A DNA stretch of 64,000 nucleotides from Augochlora pura (Eukaryota > Arthropoda > Insecta > Hymenoptera > Halictidae): contig NC_135772.1 of assembly GCF_028453695.1 (NCBI RefSeq), positions 14,136,001 to 14,200,000 of the forward strand, read 5' to 3'. Position numbers and translations under genes: made by a program. This document shows positions 49,467 to 62,135 of this stretch, piece by piece. Every line of letters starts with the position of its first letter. Position 1 is the first letter of the stretch. The notes below the pieces were generated by a model, which worked only from the letters and a program-made list of their open reading frames with translations, had not been told where the DNA came from and searched no databases.

Positions 49467-52400
49467 GGAGCACGCGCATTCACGATGCGACCTACGAGCG
49501 TCTACTCTGCCGCCCTGGAGGCTTTGATCGGAATACAGAGAGGATGACCCAATCGCAGGATACCCTGATATAAGTCGCAGCTTCTACCTACCGCGGCCGT
49601 CTTCCTCCCCTATCCACGCTACGGCTGGCCCAACCGAATGTGTGCGTGCCTTCCAGGCAGCACATCTCCTGCGGGTCGGTATACCGATTACTGATTTCGG
49701 AGATAATTAACTCGGGATTAGGAGCACGCCGTCTGATCGAGGACGGTCACTTTGGAGAACTCTGGTCGCCAGCTCGATATTCGGTCGATGATGAGTGAAT
49801 AGAAATGATAAATGAAAGATAGGTGGATACTGCGGATAGTTGCGTTTTTTTGTGAGACTAATGAAGTTCCGGTTAATTATAATTGTGCATTAATTGAAGT
49901 ACCGCTGCGTTATTAAATAAAATAAACTATTCTAATTTCTGTATTAACTAATTCTGTAATACTACATTTTCTGTAAGAAAAAACTTAGATGTTAATACAA
50001 TAATTTATGGTGCGTCTTCTTCTATCGTAATTCTTCATATTGTATTATCTTAAAAATAGCGATTTCTTCATTTTTTTAGTAAAATTATCATTTTTTAGGG
50101 TAACATGAACTTTAAAGATTTGTAAGCGCGCCTCTACCAACATAAACTCAATTCTACATGAAACATACAAGTAAAGCAATAGGATTGTTATATGCAGTTT
50201 TAAATTCAATATCTTTGCGTTGCGATCGACTCGTTAAGATTAATAAAATGCTCAACAAATATTTATGTAGTTCTGGTATCTTCCAACTAGATATTTCTCA
50301 TTTTGCGAAGATCCGCGATCCATCTGTAAGTTACCCCACGAAAGTCACCACTCAAATAAACCGCAGTCTAATCTGTGTTCCGAAGATTCATTTCACGGGG
50401 ACTCCAGAATCAGCGACTGGCATCACGCATCCTCTTGGGCATTACATAAATTCTCGCTGTTGTTTTTATTATTATATAACCCAGAAGTCGCTTGAGCAAA
50501 GGAGCAGGCCCGTGGCAGGTGCTCGAAGAAGAAGAAGAAGAAGAAGTAGTAGTAGAAGAAGAAGAAGAAGAGGTGGAAGAAAAAGATAATATCAAAGTGC
50601 GCGACTCTGGTCGTCCTTAGCAGCTAGTGTCACAATAGCTGAAAACGGTTGCAGACAGACTCGGAGTTGGGAGCAAGCCGGTATCACTTAACATCGATTA
50701 CCGATGAAAGTAGCAGGCGGCCAGGCGGTTGCCCGGCCGGCGGGCATCGGCCGGTGGCCGATTTCGACGGCACTCGAATAAATCTTTCGCAAACCCGTGA
50801 CACTCGTCATCGGCCGGCTCTTTTTTTTTTTTATTGAAAGCTCTGCTCCCGATAGTCATCGAGTCGTCGAGTGGACCGCGCGCGGGCGCGCGCTGCGCTG
50901 TCTCGTTCAAACATTTCGGACAGCCTAAGGAAACACATTTGCCTGCGGGCAAACACGGTCGACTGTGGTAAGACGAAGCGCAGAGGCGAGGCGAACCGTC
51001 TTGGCGCTGCCTCGAGGCAAAGTGGAACGCAGAATGTGTCTGGGACTGTTTGCACTGCAGGACAATATTCCGAGTCTTTTGAAGGACGAGCCGAGAAGAG
51101 CCATGTTATTTCGTCCGTCTTGCCTATCCCGTCTCCGCTCGTTTCTTTTATAGATCCTTCCCGACAACCTCGCGCTAGCTGCGCGCTCTCTCTCTCTCTC
51201 TCCCGAATTTTTGTTATTCCGACAAATCCACCGATTTTCGGAACTCCTGTTCGTCTGTACTTTGATCGTCGGTTTTCGGGTAATCGTCGATAGACACTGG
51301 AGCCGGTTACCAATTGTTGTTCCCCTTAGTTCATTTACGGGCGCAATTAACTTCACATTTGTCGTATGTAACTGAAATAATTAAAATAATCAATGCTATT
51401 AAATTAAGACAGTTAATTTGTTTCGCTCAAAAATAAACGAAATAAAAGAATACAGTGTTTCTTTTTTTGACATCGAAGGCACAAAGAAATGATTATGTTT
51501 TAGCAATATAACATAAATCTTAGCTCCATGTAAAAACAATGTTAATGTGACGATTCGTGGCCAATAATTGAGTCCCAGAATGAAAATGCTACAACCACCA
51601 CCAGCCAACACTTTCCCAGTTCCAACTTAATAGGAACGAACCTCTTGATCTGACCATCGAAAATTATTCAGACGATGAAAATCAGTTTGCTTGTTTCAGG
51701 AAAGATACTCGAATAGTTGTCTTATAGAAGTGACTACAGAGTACGAGTAGTTCGAGAGGAGGGCGTGCCGTCGCGATCGCACGTTCCTCGGCTACGCATG
51801 TATACATATACATGGTGGCAGCATAGTAAGTCTCCGTTAAAGGCGTGATCCGAAAGATAAACACATGAACCAGCCGTCAGCCCTTCGTTTTACCCCGTAG
51901 CTTTTTTCTATTGAAAATTCATCACACAGGCAGAAGTACGTCGGACCCTTTCGGCGGTGTCGCCCCATCGTGAATCGAGCCACCAGCGCGATTCTTCCGC
52001 CTTCTTTCTTCTCGGTGGCCCTTTTCTATCATCCCTCTTCTTTTTCCAATAGGGAGCGCGCTCCGCCCGGGCTGCACCTAGCCGCCCCGGGTTATGAGAT
52101 TTTATGAGAGCCAAAGCGGTTTACGCACGTAGGATTTCCTTCGATCTGCTTTTCTCTTCGTCCCTGACGTCGAACGGTTATAAAGCTGGGAAACAAGCCG
52201 GACTTGCAACTCTATTTTTCCGATGCACCGCACCAAGATGCGCCAGATTCATTTTCACTTTTACGATCGAATCTTTACGGTAAGACTATTCGGGTTTCAG
52301 GGTCATCTTAGGGTAGTGTCATTTTTCTATTATTCCATTCCATTAGTATTATTCATTTTACATTCAATGAAATAAAATTCAATTTCAATATTTTCAATGC

Positions 52401-52713
52401 TAAGTAATGAAATAAATATAGTTGTAAAATCAATAGCAAATTTGTTTGTCTATTACGAAATTATTGAACATAACGAAGTTGTAGTTATATTAATTAGACT
52501 GCGGATTGTTATGCTTATTTGTTAATTGTATGCAAGACAGTGCTTAATAGAAATAACTTCATCTAATTAAATTCATTAATAATTTGACTAGCTTATTTAC
52601 TTAATAGGACTATTTCTGTACACCTTCATACTTGTGGAACATAACCTACCCTGCACATGGATGCATTAAAAAATAAATATTAGATAATTAAATAATTTAC
52701 ATGTGGATAATAA
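49467..52713. other. Non-coding: GC-rich blocks around 50.5-51.35 and 51.9-52.2 kb
   Basis: It includes a (GAA)n run at 50524-50572 and a CT run at 51184-51202. Frames of about 140-160 codons on both strands at 50831-51356 overlap each other and have no domain. The rest is AT-rich. Confidence 0.5.
50524..50572. repeat. GAA microsatellite
   Basis: (GAA)n with an internal GTAGTAGTA interruption; it accounts for the basic C-terminus of the 143-codon frame ending near 50589. Confidence 0.92.
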
Positions 52714-53183
52714 CACGATGTCCCATTTCAAGTAACGCACTCAATTATCTCCTAAACTCGAGGGCTACGCCTCCTGATTCCTGTCGCGCCTCTTGCACCC
52801 CGTCGTTGCCTCTTTCAGTCGGAGCACCTCAGGCGCGTGTGCCTGTTGCTTTATGTGCGTGCGTGTAGTATATAGGCGACCACGGGGGAGCGAGACGCGC
52901 GGCGGGCGCCAGGAGGCGTAACCCCCGCGATCCTTATGTCGCGTGTCGATTATTCCGAGCCCTGTCCTAAGCTATAGCTGCTTTCATAAAATCTATCGAA
53001 TGAACCCTATTTCGAGGGAGCATTTTATAGTGGTCGCAAATGATTGCTGGGTGGACTTCTGAGATTTTCTAACCCTGTCGGTGCGATGTCGAGAAAGGGT
53101 AAAGTTCATTTAAAACATTTCATGGAACGAGCTGTAATTTAGTAAGTATTTGATCGCGTTACTTTAAATAGAATACCCTGTAT
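52714..53183. mobile_element. Inverted-repeat element with GC-rich hairpin core, about 470 bp
   Basis: The left end (52714-52760) and the reverse complement of the right end (about 53137-53183) align without gaps at about two thirds identity, including an exact AAGTAACGC. The right end reads ACCCTGTA, an ending also seen in the 5.09-kb element. Inside, TACGCCTCCTG at 52766-52776 pairs exactly with CAGGAGGCGTA at 52910-52920, flanked by weaker GC-rich pairing. No coding frame is present. The nested structure suggests a foldback-type non-autonomous DNA transposon. Confidence 0.65.
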
Positions 53184-56100
53184 ACATATATCTTGCAGTA
53201 CTAAATGTACCATAATGTACCATAATAAATATACCATAATACCAGAATATACCATAAACGAAGAAGTACGAATTTAACGAACCTCGTAAATAACTCGTTA
53301 CCAGGGTATTATAACCTTTTCGTCGAATTACAATTTCGACGCTTGCGTTCAGCATTATTCGATCAACGCCCGATTCTATTCCAGCGCGAAGCAAGATTTG
53401 CGAAGCAACTATTTCCTCGATTGATTCGCCAGCGGAACAACGATCAAAGGAAGCTTCCCGAAGGTGTAACATCTAGATAGCGGCGTGCTCTTCCCTTTGA
53501 AAGAAGGAGAACGTTCCATTACACGGCTCTGAAGAATCAATCCTTTGGCTCGCCGTCTGCACGCAGGAAAACCGCTTCTGCTTCTTTCAGCTCGGCGGTG
53601 AAAGCGCGGCTGAATATGAGGCGAACGCTTTGAGCCGGGGTCGAATAGGAATTTTCGAGTTATTACCTCGTATTCCGCGTGCAAACAGAGGCGAGCCGTA
53701 GGTGAAACACGGAATGCAACCGGCTGCCCCGGACAACGTGTTAAATCTTCGCATTCGACTCGGGGCTTCACCTTTTCCCCGGTACCGCTTTTTCCACGAA
53801 CCTATTCCGTTCTTTTCATTCGCCCGGACTCGTCCGCAGACACATCCTCGCGTTTCCGCCCGTCGCGCGAACTAGACGCGACGCTCTCCCCGGAAAAGAA
53901 AAATCGACAGAAGACCACGTCGGGAGAAATTCCCGTCGAACGAACGATGTTCGGAAACTAACTTTTAACCCTTCGAGCAACTACGATTTTAACGCGACAT
54001 CGGTTTCACGAGACTCACGGATTCGCAAGACCTTGTATTGCTAAAATAGTGGGAAAGTGATTGAAAATATACGAAAAATTAATCAAAGCGATTTAAAAAC
54101 TTTCAAATCATCGTCCGTTCGTAAATGTATGTAAACGTACGCGACTTGATCGTTTATTAATTAACATTTGCTAAGCTTACGAAACCGTGAGACTTATCAA
54201 AATGACGTCACATTGAAATTACCGATGCGCGAGAAATTTTAGCAATTTTTTTTTCTCGCGGGCTCCGATTCGCGAACAAAAAATTCCCGGATAAACCGGA
54301 TCGCGAAATGCAACTGTAATTCTTGCATATAGAATATCGATAATGGGCATATTGAAACGTCATAATCCCCGGGCGCTGGCAATTATTTTTAACGAACCCC
54401 CGGCCCGGGAAATGTTTTCAATAAACGAACGCGGTGATCCAGAAACATTACTGATTAAATCGTACATTATTTATTTTTGAGGCACGCGTTTTAATGTAGG
54501 TTAATATTAATTGAACGTTATATTATTCATTCGAATCCGTCGATACCACCCGCTCCCCCCCCCCCCCCCTTTGCCGCCATCCCCAATTCCCTTCGCGCTC
54601 GAAAGAACTGCAAACAAGTTCATTATTTTTGTAATTAAGCTTCGATGCGGAAATTGATATCGAACCTGTCCCTGGTAGGAGTATTTTTCCGCATTAATGC
54701 TGAAACTCGATGGAATCCATTAAATCAAACATATTGCAGCCATTGGCTACGCAACATTTACATTTTCTAATAAGAAAATGATGATGAAAAGATGGGATTC
54801 GCGTTAAATATTTCGTTCAATTCATATTTTAGATGTACATACTTTGTTTATAGATAGTATTATTTAATTAGACACGTGAAACAGACAAAACCATTATAAA
54901 ACGACTACTGAACGAGACGGATTCGATATATTCATAACAAAAGTGAATCATATGAATTATTAGGCTTTTATTCATTCATATATGTCCTGTTATGGCTAAA
55001 ATAATTATTTGAAAAATGGTGGACCACTTGGTACGATATATTTTAGGTGTACGCATTAATTTGCAGCTGCACAATTAATAAACGTCACTTTGTCTTAAAC
55101 GAAATGAAAGCAATGGAAATTATTTTTAGAGAACGATACATTTTGGTCATTCGTAAATAATCAACAAATTCTTCAACAGAAAGCTATGAATTCGGTTGTA
55201 TAGGAACGTACTTATTGTTGCATTGTAAACTGCAACCAGTAACAAGGGTTGAATGCATGAAACGTGAAAGTTAAATAGACCTTCTCACGTTGCCAAGTGA
55301 ACAATGACATTGTCAAAAGAAAATATACATCAATTTTCATTATTATAATACTGTTTTCTTTCTAAAATATAGTTTCTTTCTACAAAACACGAAAATTGTC
55401 AAAATTTTTAGCCAAAATGACAACGAAATTGATTTTCATTTACTTTTTATTTCAGAACTTATTCGAAGCCCCTATCTCGAGTGGTTTACTCCTGAATTAA
55501 CGATAGTCAGGTTTGTTTTATCCAAACATTATAAACTATTCATAAAAATTACGATTTTTTAGCAACCAAATTAGATTATTTATTAAAAATGTATGATCGA
55601 AACTACGTAAAAGGAGATTTAAACAATAGAGTTACAATGAATCTAACTATTGCATAAGTTCTTTACATAGCATAAAAATTTTAAATAAGAGTCCGAAACT
55701 TGTATTTCTAAACGTTCTATCCTGAAGGTATGCATATCACGTGTACGAATATGAAAAATATATCGTTGTATTATTCGCTTCAACAATTTATCAAACGCTT
55801 GTAACTCGTACGAACGCTTCTCCTTTGCCTGGACTTATTTTAAAAATTTATGCTAACATACAGTAATCTGCAGCCACCGGCTCGACAAAAGAATTCTAGA
55901 AAAATCCTAAATATAAAACTGTACCAATAACGGTTATAAAACCGATATGTTAGCCGAAACCGGATCAAATAATAGCCGCTTCCGGCACTCCATAACTCTT
56001 ATTCGATAACCGTTTCAAGTACCAGAACCGATATTTTGCAACAATAACGGAGCTCTATCCGAAGCAGCAGCCCGTAAAAATAGCGATCGCGCGCCATCTC

Positions 56101-56560
56101 GAACTTCCCCTCTTCCAACTCGACAAAAATAAAAAATTATATTAATTAGTTCATTTTCAACACATGTTCCTCCGGGTTTACAAATATACCCGGAGGTAGC
56201 TACATTGGTATCGTCTTCCGACACAGACTAACCAAATGTAAATAAATTAATTAATTAATAGATAAGCTATATAAATAATGAATCGGTAAGTAATAATAAA
56301 TAAAATATAAAAAGAGTATGTAAAAAAGAAAAATATAATAAATAAGATATGATAAGACAAAACGTGATAAAATAGATGAAAATATAATAATATTAAATTA
56401 CGAATAAATATTAATAATGAATTAAAATATAATATAATGACTTTAAAATAAATCATTGCAAAATGCCTCTAGGGACATTCTCCAGCTGCACAATCTATCT
56501 CCAGAGCGCAACCAATTAAACTTCTATAAAAATAGCGATCGCGCGTCGTCTCGAACTACC
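53184..56560. other. Non-coding: GC-rich 53400-54000, then AT-rich
   Basis: A 15-C run lies at 54555-54569, and A/T-only low-complexity sequence at 56230-56460. No gene is recognised. Confidence 0.5.
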
Positions 56561-57900
56561 CCCTCTCCCGATTCGGCGAAAATAAAAAAAAAGTGAGACT
56601 AAAATCCATCGTTGCCTGCACGCGGAACAACGAACGTCAACCGGGGATCTAGTCAACCGTGAATTGCCCGCGAAATTCCTAATATTCCGCGGCCGTATCG
56701 TGGAAACTCAAACATGGCGGTACGCATTAAAAGCAACGAGCGGAACGAGGGATGGAACCCGAACGGACGGACGGCGCGGCAGGGCGCGGGGATGCGCGGG
56801 CAGGGATAGAATAAAGGCGACAGGGATTTCTTCTTTTTCTCGTGACGTTCCTCTCCTCTCTTCCTGCTTCTTCGTTACCGCGAGAATACGACTACGACGA
56901 CGGCGCACCGTCGACGGGCTGGGGCTCTGTCGTCCTTTGGTGGATGTTATGTGGGTCGTTCCATCTCATCTCGCTCCTCGCTGCTGCCCTCTTCTGTCCC
57001 CTCTCCACCCCTCCCACCTCCCTCCCCCCCCCTACTGTCTCTCCTCCGCCACGGCCATATTTCCCCTCCGCGCAGTCCTCTTTCACCCCCTTCCTCGCCG
57101 TCTCTTCCGTTCCGTTTCGTTCGAGGCTGGCTTGCGAGCCCAACTTGCGTCAATATTTGACTCAAACACGTTAAAACAATACCCAGGCCCCGGAGTAGAG
57201 AGTCGTTTCAACGTGCTTCCCAGAATTTTATCTCGCGTCAGAAAACGCCTAACGACTTCCCGCCGCGGAGAATTTCGGGCTTGTGGAGGGAGTTTGCGAA
57301 GACCCTGCCGGAAAACGGTGGGCAGGGGGGGGAGGCGGCACGGCCACGACTACGAAAGTCGACCGATGGGAGAAGAGAGATCTCTCTAGCTCACGGTTCT
57401 TTTCCGTCTTGTTTCACGTTTTTTTTTTCGCTCGTTTTTCGGTACGTCCCGCCCTTTTCTTGAGCGGTCCCCGCGTCTCCTTTTTCCGCGCTGTCTCCTT
57501 CGGCAGCTTCACCTCCTCCTCCTCCTCCCTGCCTGGTCTTCTTCCTCTTTAATTTCATATTTATCTTCTCCCGTTTTATACGCTCGGCGCGGCTCGCAGC
57601 GCGGCGACCAAGTGGCACGCGCGCGCTCTCTCTCCTCGGCCCGCCAGGACTCTTCATTATGGCAGCCCCGTGTTCGGCGGTAAATAGAAGCGAAAAAGGT
57701 ACCCGCGCGCCGCGGATCGATCGGTGGATTGTTTGATTAATTCATTTCTTGCCCTGGTCCGAGGAGAGAACGGCCGCCGCGGGACCCGGTGTAATGTAGT
57801 CTGATTGTTGTTCGAAGGGCTCCGGACGGATGATCATCTTAAGCCAAATAGAATTTCGGAAATTGACGGCCGATGAAAGTCACTCGACCAGAGGGGGATG
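56561..57900. other. GC-rich, pyrimidine-rich non-coding block
   Basis: C/T-rich runs (CTCCTCCTCC types near 57000 and 57510) give a 241-codon plus frame (56664-57389) of low information content and several overlapping frames on both strands. None has a domain. Confidence 0.45.
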
Positions 57901-60900
57901 CGGTCCTCGCGGGATGACTGAATCTTAATTCAAATTATTTTGCTTTACGATGAAAATATAAAATAAATTAGAGAGCGTAACAAGTTCTCTTTTCGCATAT
58001 TAAATTTCTTGAATTGAGAAAAATAAATATGAGAAAAGTGTTCAAACTAACTCTAACAATGTAATTTATTGAAATATTTTCCACGACAGAGTTTTGAAAG
58101 TTTATAGAATTTTGAGCTTGATGGATTCGGTGTTAATGCGGACAATTTTTATTCCCGTTTGCGTCTCTTATTTTCTCATCTCCAACAATCGAATTGTAAC
58201 CATAACTTTGTATTTAGAAAATTAGTATTTTCATTTGACGGATCGTAGAATACGGAAATCACGTTCCTGCGGCATTAGTCGTTGATCATTCGCTGGTCAA
58301 AGTGAGTAAACGTGGCGTCGAACGCATTTAATTGAGCCTTTGCACAGGAATTGACATACCGTTATCGAAAAAAAAAATCGTCTCTCCTAAAACAGCACCG
58401 CAAATAAAACCAAATTTGTGGCAAAACATGGTTCTGATAGCTGGGTGGAAAATGGTACGCGCGTTACAGTTACAAATTGAAACGAATTTATTTTTCTCGA
58501 AAGCAGAGTACCATTTTTTCCATGATTGTTGACCGTGGCCACACAGAGGCACACTTCTGTGAAAACATTTCGCGTAATAACTTCGGTACACACATTAACC
58601 CTTTCAAGACTGACGGGACGATATGCTTCAAGTTACCATTTAGAAAAACCGCCGGGGTATTTGCTCTCAAACACGACCGTTCATCCGCAGTCCGGTCATT
58701 TCACTTTCAATTCATTCTCTATCGGCACTAAGGCCGTTAAAACATATAATCCGCCGTTGCGACAGTTTAATGGCGGTTTATACAAAGGATGGGACACAAA
58801 TTCATCGGTAAAAGCCAAATAGTTTGGAATCTGTTCGATGCTCTGTAAAAGACTGAATTACTATTCTCTTTCTGTTTTCTATCGCTTCAATGTTCAAGTT
58901 TAAGCAAATTTAATTTCACTTGTTTTCGACGACTGTAAGAATTGTCGAAGCTCGTACATGTTCGTCATTGCTAAGAAATTGTGCCAGGAAAACACTTTCG
59001 AAGCCTTGAAGTTACAACTGGAAATACTTAATGCCATCATACTATTATAATCTTCGATTTTGTAGTAATTTCCAGAGACTTAAACCGTAAGATTCTGAAA
59101 AATAAAATCGATTCATTGCCACAAAGACGATCCGCCCTTAAACACAAAATACCGAAAATACAAAATGTAGGAATCTTCAGACTTTTTCTTATTTTTTTAT
59201 AAAGACTATTATAAAGTCGACGATTCGGAGGAATTTTGAAAAGGGGACGTAAACTCTAAAGGCGCCTCAATGGAAACGCAAAACTGACTGCTCGAGTTGA
59301 GAGTCAAGGTACATATAGAAGACGGATCTTGGGCAGGAAACGCGAGAATACGGGTGTTCATTGTGTCATAGAGAAAGAGGTACATTCCGTTCGGCGAAGG
59401 AAGGAAGGAAGGGGCCGGGCGGTCAGTAGTCATTCTTCGGGGCCATTTCTTGGGCATCGCGCGCGGCATTTAGGCAGTTTACCGGGCCGTTTCGCCGTCT
59501 GAATGGCCGTGTAACGTATTGCAAACATTTTACCGTTGGCCGAGGCGCGCGGCAAACAAGGACGGAGGGGACAATTCCGACTGGTAGGACATTGTGCCTA
59601 ATGTTTGGACATGTGTTCCGCTCCGGTCATGCCTTTTGTTATCATATTCTATGCATGTTTGCCCGCTTAAAATGTTGTTTTAGCGCTTGCGCCACGCCGC
59701 ACGGTGTCATCCCCGCTTGTCTCGCCCTTCGGCCGACTGACACGCGTTCCCGTCAATGGAAATCCAGCAGCGTCTTATTCTTCGCAAAGGGGGTGGAACC
59801 TGTTGCGAGGTGCCATAGGGTAGCGCGTTCTCGAAAATTTCTCTTTAAACTGACCGGCCCGGATTTTGTTTCTTCAGCTGGAGTATCGTGGAAACGACAC
59901 TTCCCGTTTGTTTGCGGAGGAGATGATCTAGGCGAGAGCTGCTCTAAATACTAAAACATGTCGCTTTAATCTGCCGAGGACGAGACAGAAGCATGGATAT
60001 CTATAAATTCGAATTATAATCCGAAAAAGCTTCAACTATAATTCTGTTGAATCTAGAGGAACGAGTGTACGATACAATTTACTATTAATTTCGTGCAAAG
60101 AGCCCCGTACTGTAATTAAGAAACTGTTTGAACTCTGCAAATTAATTCATTAACACGTTAACCATTAAACGCATTAGTAATCTTTTACACGAATTGTAGG
60201 AGAGCTATATATACTATTAGGTCATTAATATGAATCGCATAAATTTTATAGTAAAATTATAGATAAATAATAATTATAGAAATCAGCATTTAATGCTTAA
60301 TGATCTAGTATTAATATCATTAATTCTACAGACTTTAAACTATCGACTAAGGGGAAACATTTTTCGAAATTTTAGTAATTCTACAGTTGCCTAACCTACA
60401 CGCAGACGTTTACGTGTAGACGCAGCAAAATTGGAAACCGTAGAATATCGGCTCGTAAAAATCAAAGAACGGGGCATTCGTAAAAATCAAATATCTCGCG
60501 GGCGAAATACATTTCGAGGGAAATATAGATTATGAAGCGGGCCGTTCGAATCTTATATATTTCGAAAATGAATAAAGGGAACAGGGCGAGAGTGTACAAC
60601 GAATTGAGGGCGGTTCAAGGATGCGGCGGAGGGGGGGAAGAGGATCGTCTACAACAAAAAGTCCATTAATAGGCGGACCAATCGGTCGAAATTACTTCAC
60701 AATTTTGATTAAAGTGTACAACGGTCTGGCAAATATATACGTAGCAGGAGAGCGTTGTAATTCCGCTGTGAAAACAAAAATCGGTAAAAAAACGTGAAGG
60801 GCTGAAAATGGGAAAGCCGGCCTGGCGTCCGGGCTATAATCTTGCTGTCGTCGAAATCCTTTGTTGTTTGTCATGTTTGCCCGTTATTTGTTGATGGTGA

Positions 60901-61058
60901 AATACGAGCCATTAATAAAAATCTCGGACATTTTTTTCGCAATTGATTCGAAGCGCGCGCGCGCGCGCCGAAAAGCTGGTTGTGCAAACTCGTCGTCCAA
61001 GGAACACCTTCTGTTTGGTAACAAACGTTTGCACGCAGATGCACGGCCGTGTATCCTT

Positions 61059-61067
61059 TTATATATG

Positions 61068-61090
<23 letters not shown>
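61059..61090. repeat. TA microsatellite
   Basis: ATATATGTATATATATATAT-type sequence followed by a T run. Confidence 0.9.
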
Positions 61091-61098
<8 letters not shown>

Positions 61099-61158
61099 GG
61101 GACGTTTTATTTACGTCTGAAGTGCGCATAAAAATGCTTTCACGAGTGATACGGGGAA

Positions 61159-61178
61159 GGGGGGGGGGGGGGGGGGGG
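61159..61178. repeat. Poly-G tract, 20 bases
   Basis: Uninterrupted G run followed by AGGGGGG; potential G-quadruplex. Confidence 0.9.
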
Positions 61179-61602
61179 AGGGGGGTGCCGTTTGGAGATC
61201 GATAAATATTTGGCGCACTTTTTTTTTCGTAGTCAATTCCGTTCGGCAGAACACTGGAAAAAATGCTTGATACATATTTGCGAGCTGCTCGTTTTTCTGT
61301 GATAGCCTATTTACCAAATACGCGTACAAGCGAATGCAAATTTCACCGGCAAAAAAATTGGCTGCACCGTGAAAAACAGAGTGTCTGTTGACACGGGCTC
61401 ACGGGAACTTTTTTCCGCTGTTTGTGTGTGTTTCTAAGCAGCGCTCCGCGGAAATCAAATAACAGTTTAAAGCCGTTCCGGGTGATCGGCGAAGATCCGG
61501 GCGAATGTGTAGCACTTCGGTTCGCAAAAGTGCGCAATATAAACTCTGTAAAATTTTCCATCGAGATTGTATTGACCTTTGTCTGCGTCTTAGAAAACAT
61601 CG

Positions 61603-62135
61603 TTAACACTTTGAGCCCGACGGTGTTAAGACGTTTGAGATGCAAAGGGGATGTAAAAACAATTACTCTTAATTCCTGTATTTTTAACCCTTAGAAATGT
61701 GTCCACAAACAGATGATATATCTCGTTAAATTTTTTAGGAGCCTTCTATGATTTCGTATTCTCAAAAAGTCTTAACAATTTTGGAGACACTTGTTATGGT
61801 TTAAATCTGCCTAAACTTGTTTGCAATAAAAATTAAAGTTCTAGAGAAGTTTATAAAGAAACGGTAATTCTCATGAAACTTTCGAGCAGCATTTACCATA
61901 ACAATGTACCAGTCACAAAATTAATGCAGTATGTATACTACATATTGCCTTAATTTATTGACTGTGATGTTATCATGAGGTGATATGGTGGAAAAAATTA
62001 TTTTTATAAATACGAAATAAATGGTACGTTCATACGTGTACACGATCTTAAGATTCTTCAATATTTATCTCAATGTTTAAATTGCTTTATTTTACAGAAT
62101 TGTTGAGATCGCTGTATTGGCAGTCAAAGTGTTAA
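61603..62135. mobile_element. TTAA-flanked piggyBac-type MITE, about 533 bp
   Basis: The left end is TTAACACTTTGAGCCCGACG (61603). The right end in reverse complement is TTAACACTTTGACTGCCAAT (ending at 62135). Both share TTAACACTTTGA, giving TTAA on each side and short terminal inverted repeats. The interior is AT-rich without a transposase frame. The ends differ from those of the 21.77-kb element, so it belongs to a second family. Confidence 0.75.

Larger units (their letters stand above)
57901..61602. other. Non-coding spacer with simple repeats
   Basis: A (CG)n run lies at about 60955-60968, a (TA)n run at 61059-61090 and a 20-G run at 61159-61178. A possible short TTAA-bounded element lies at 58595-58740. 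Frames up to 120 codons have no domain. Confidence 0.5.

Noticed and set aside
48680..49547. Several frames of 65-125 codons around the CT/GA repeats
   Set aside because: They are repeat-derived Leu/Ser, Arg/Glu or mixed sequences.
56664..57389. 241-codon plus-strand frame
   Set aside because: Pyrimidine-rich low-complexity DNA is open in several frames on both strands; no recognisable domain.
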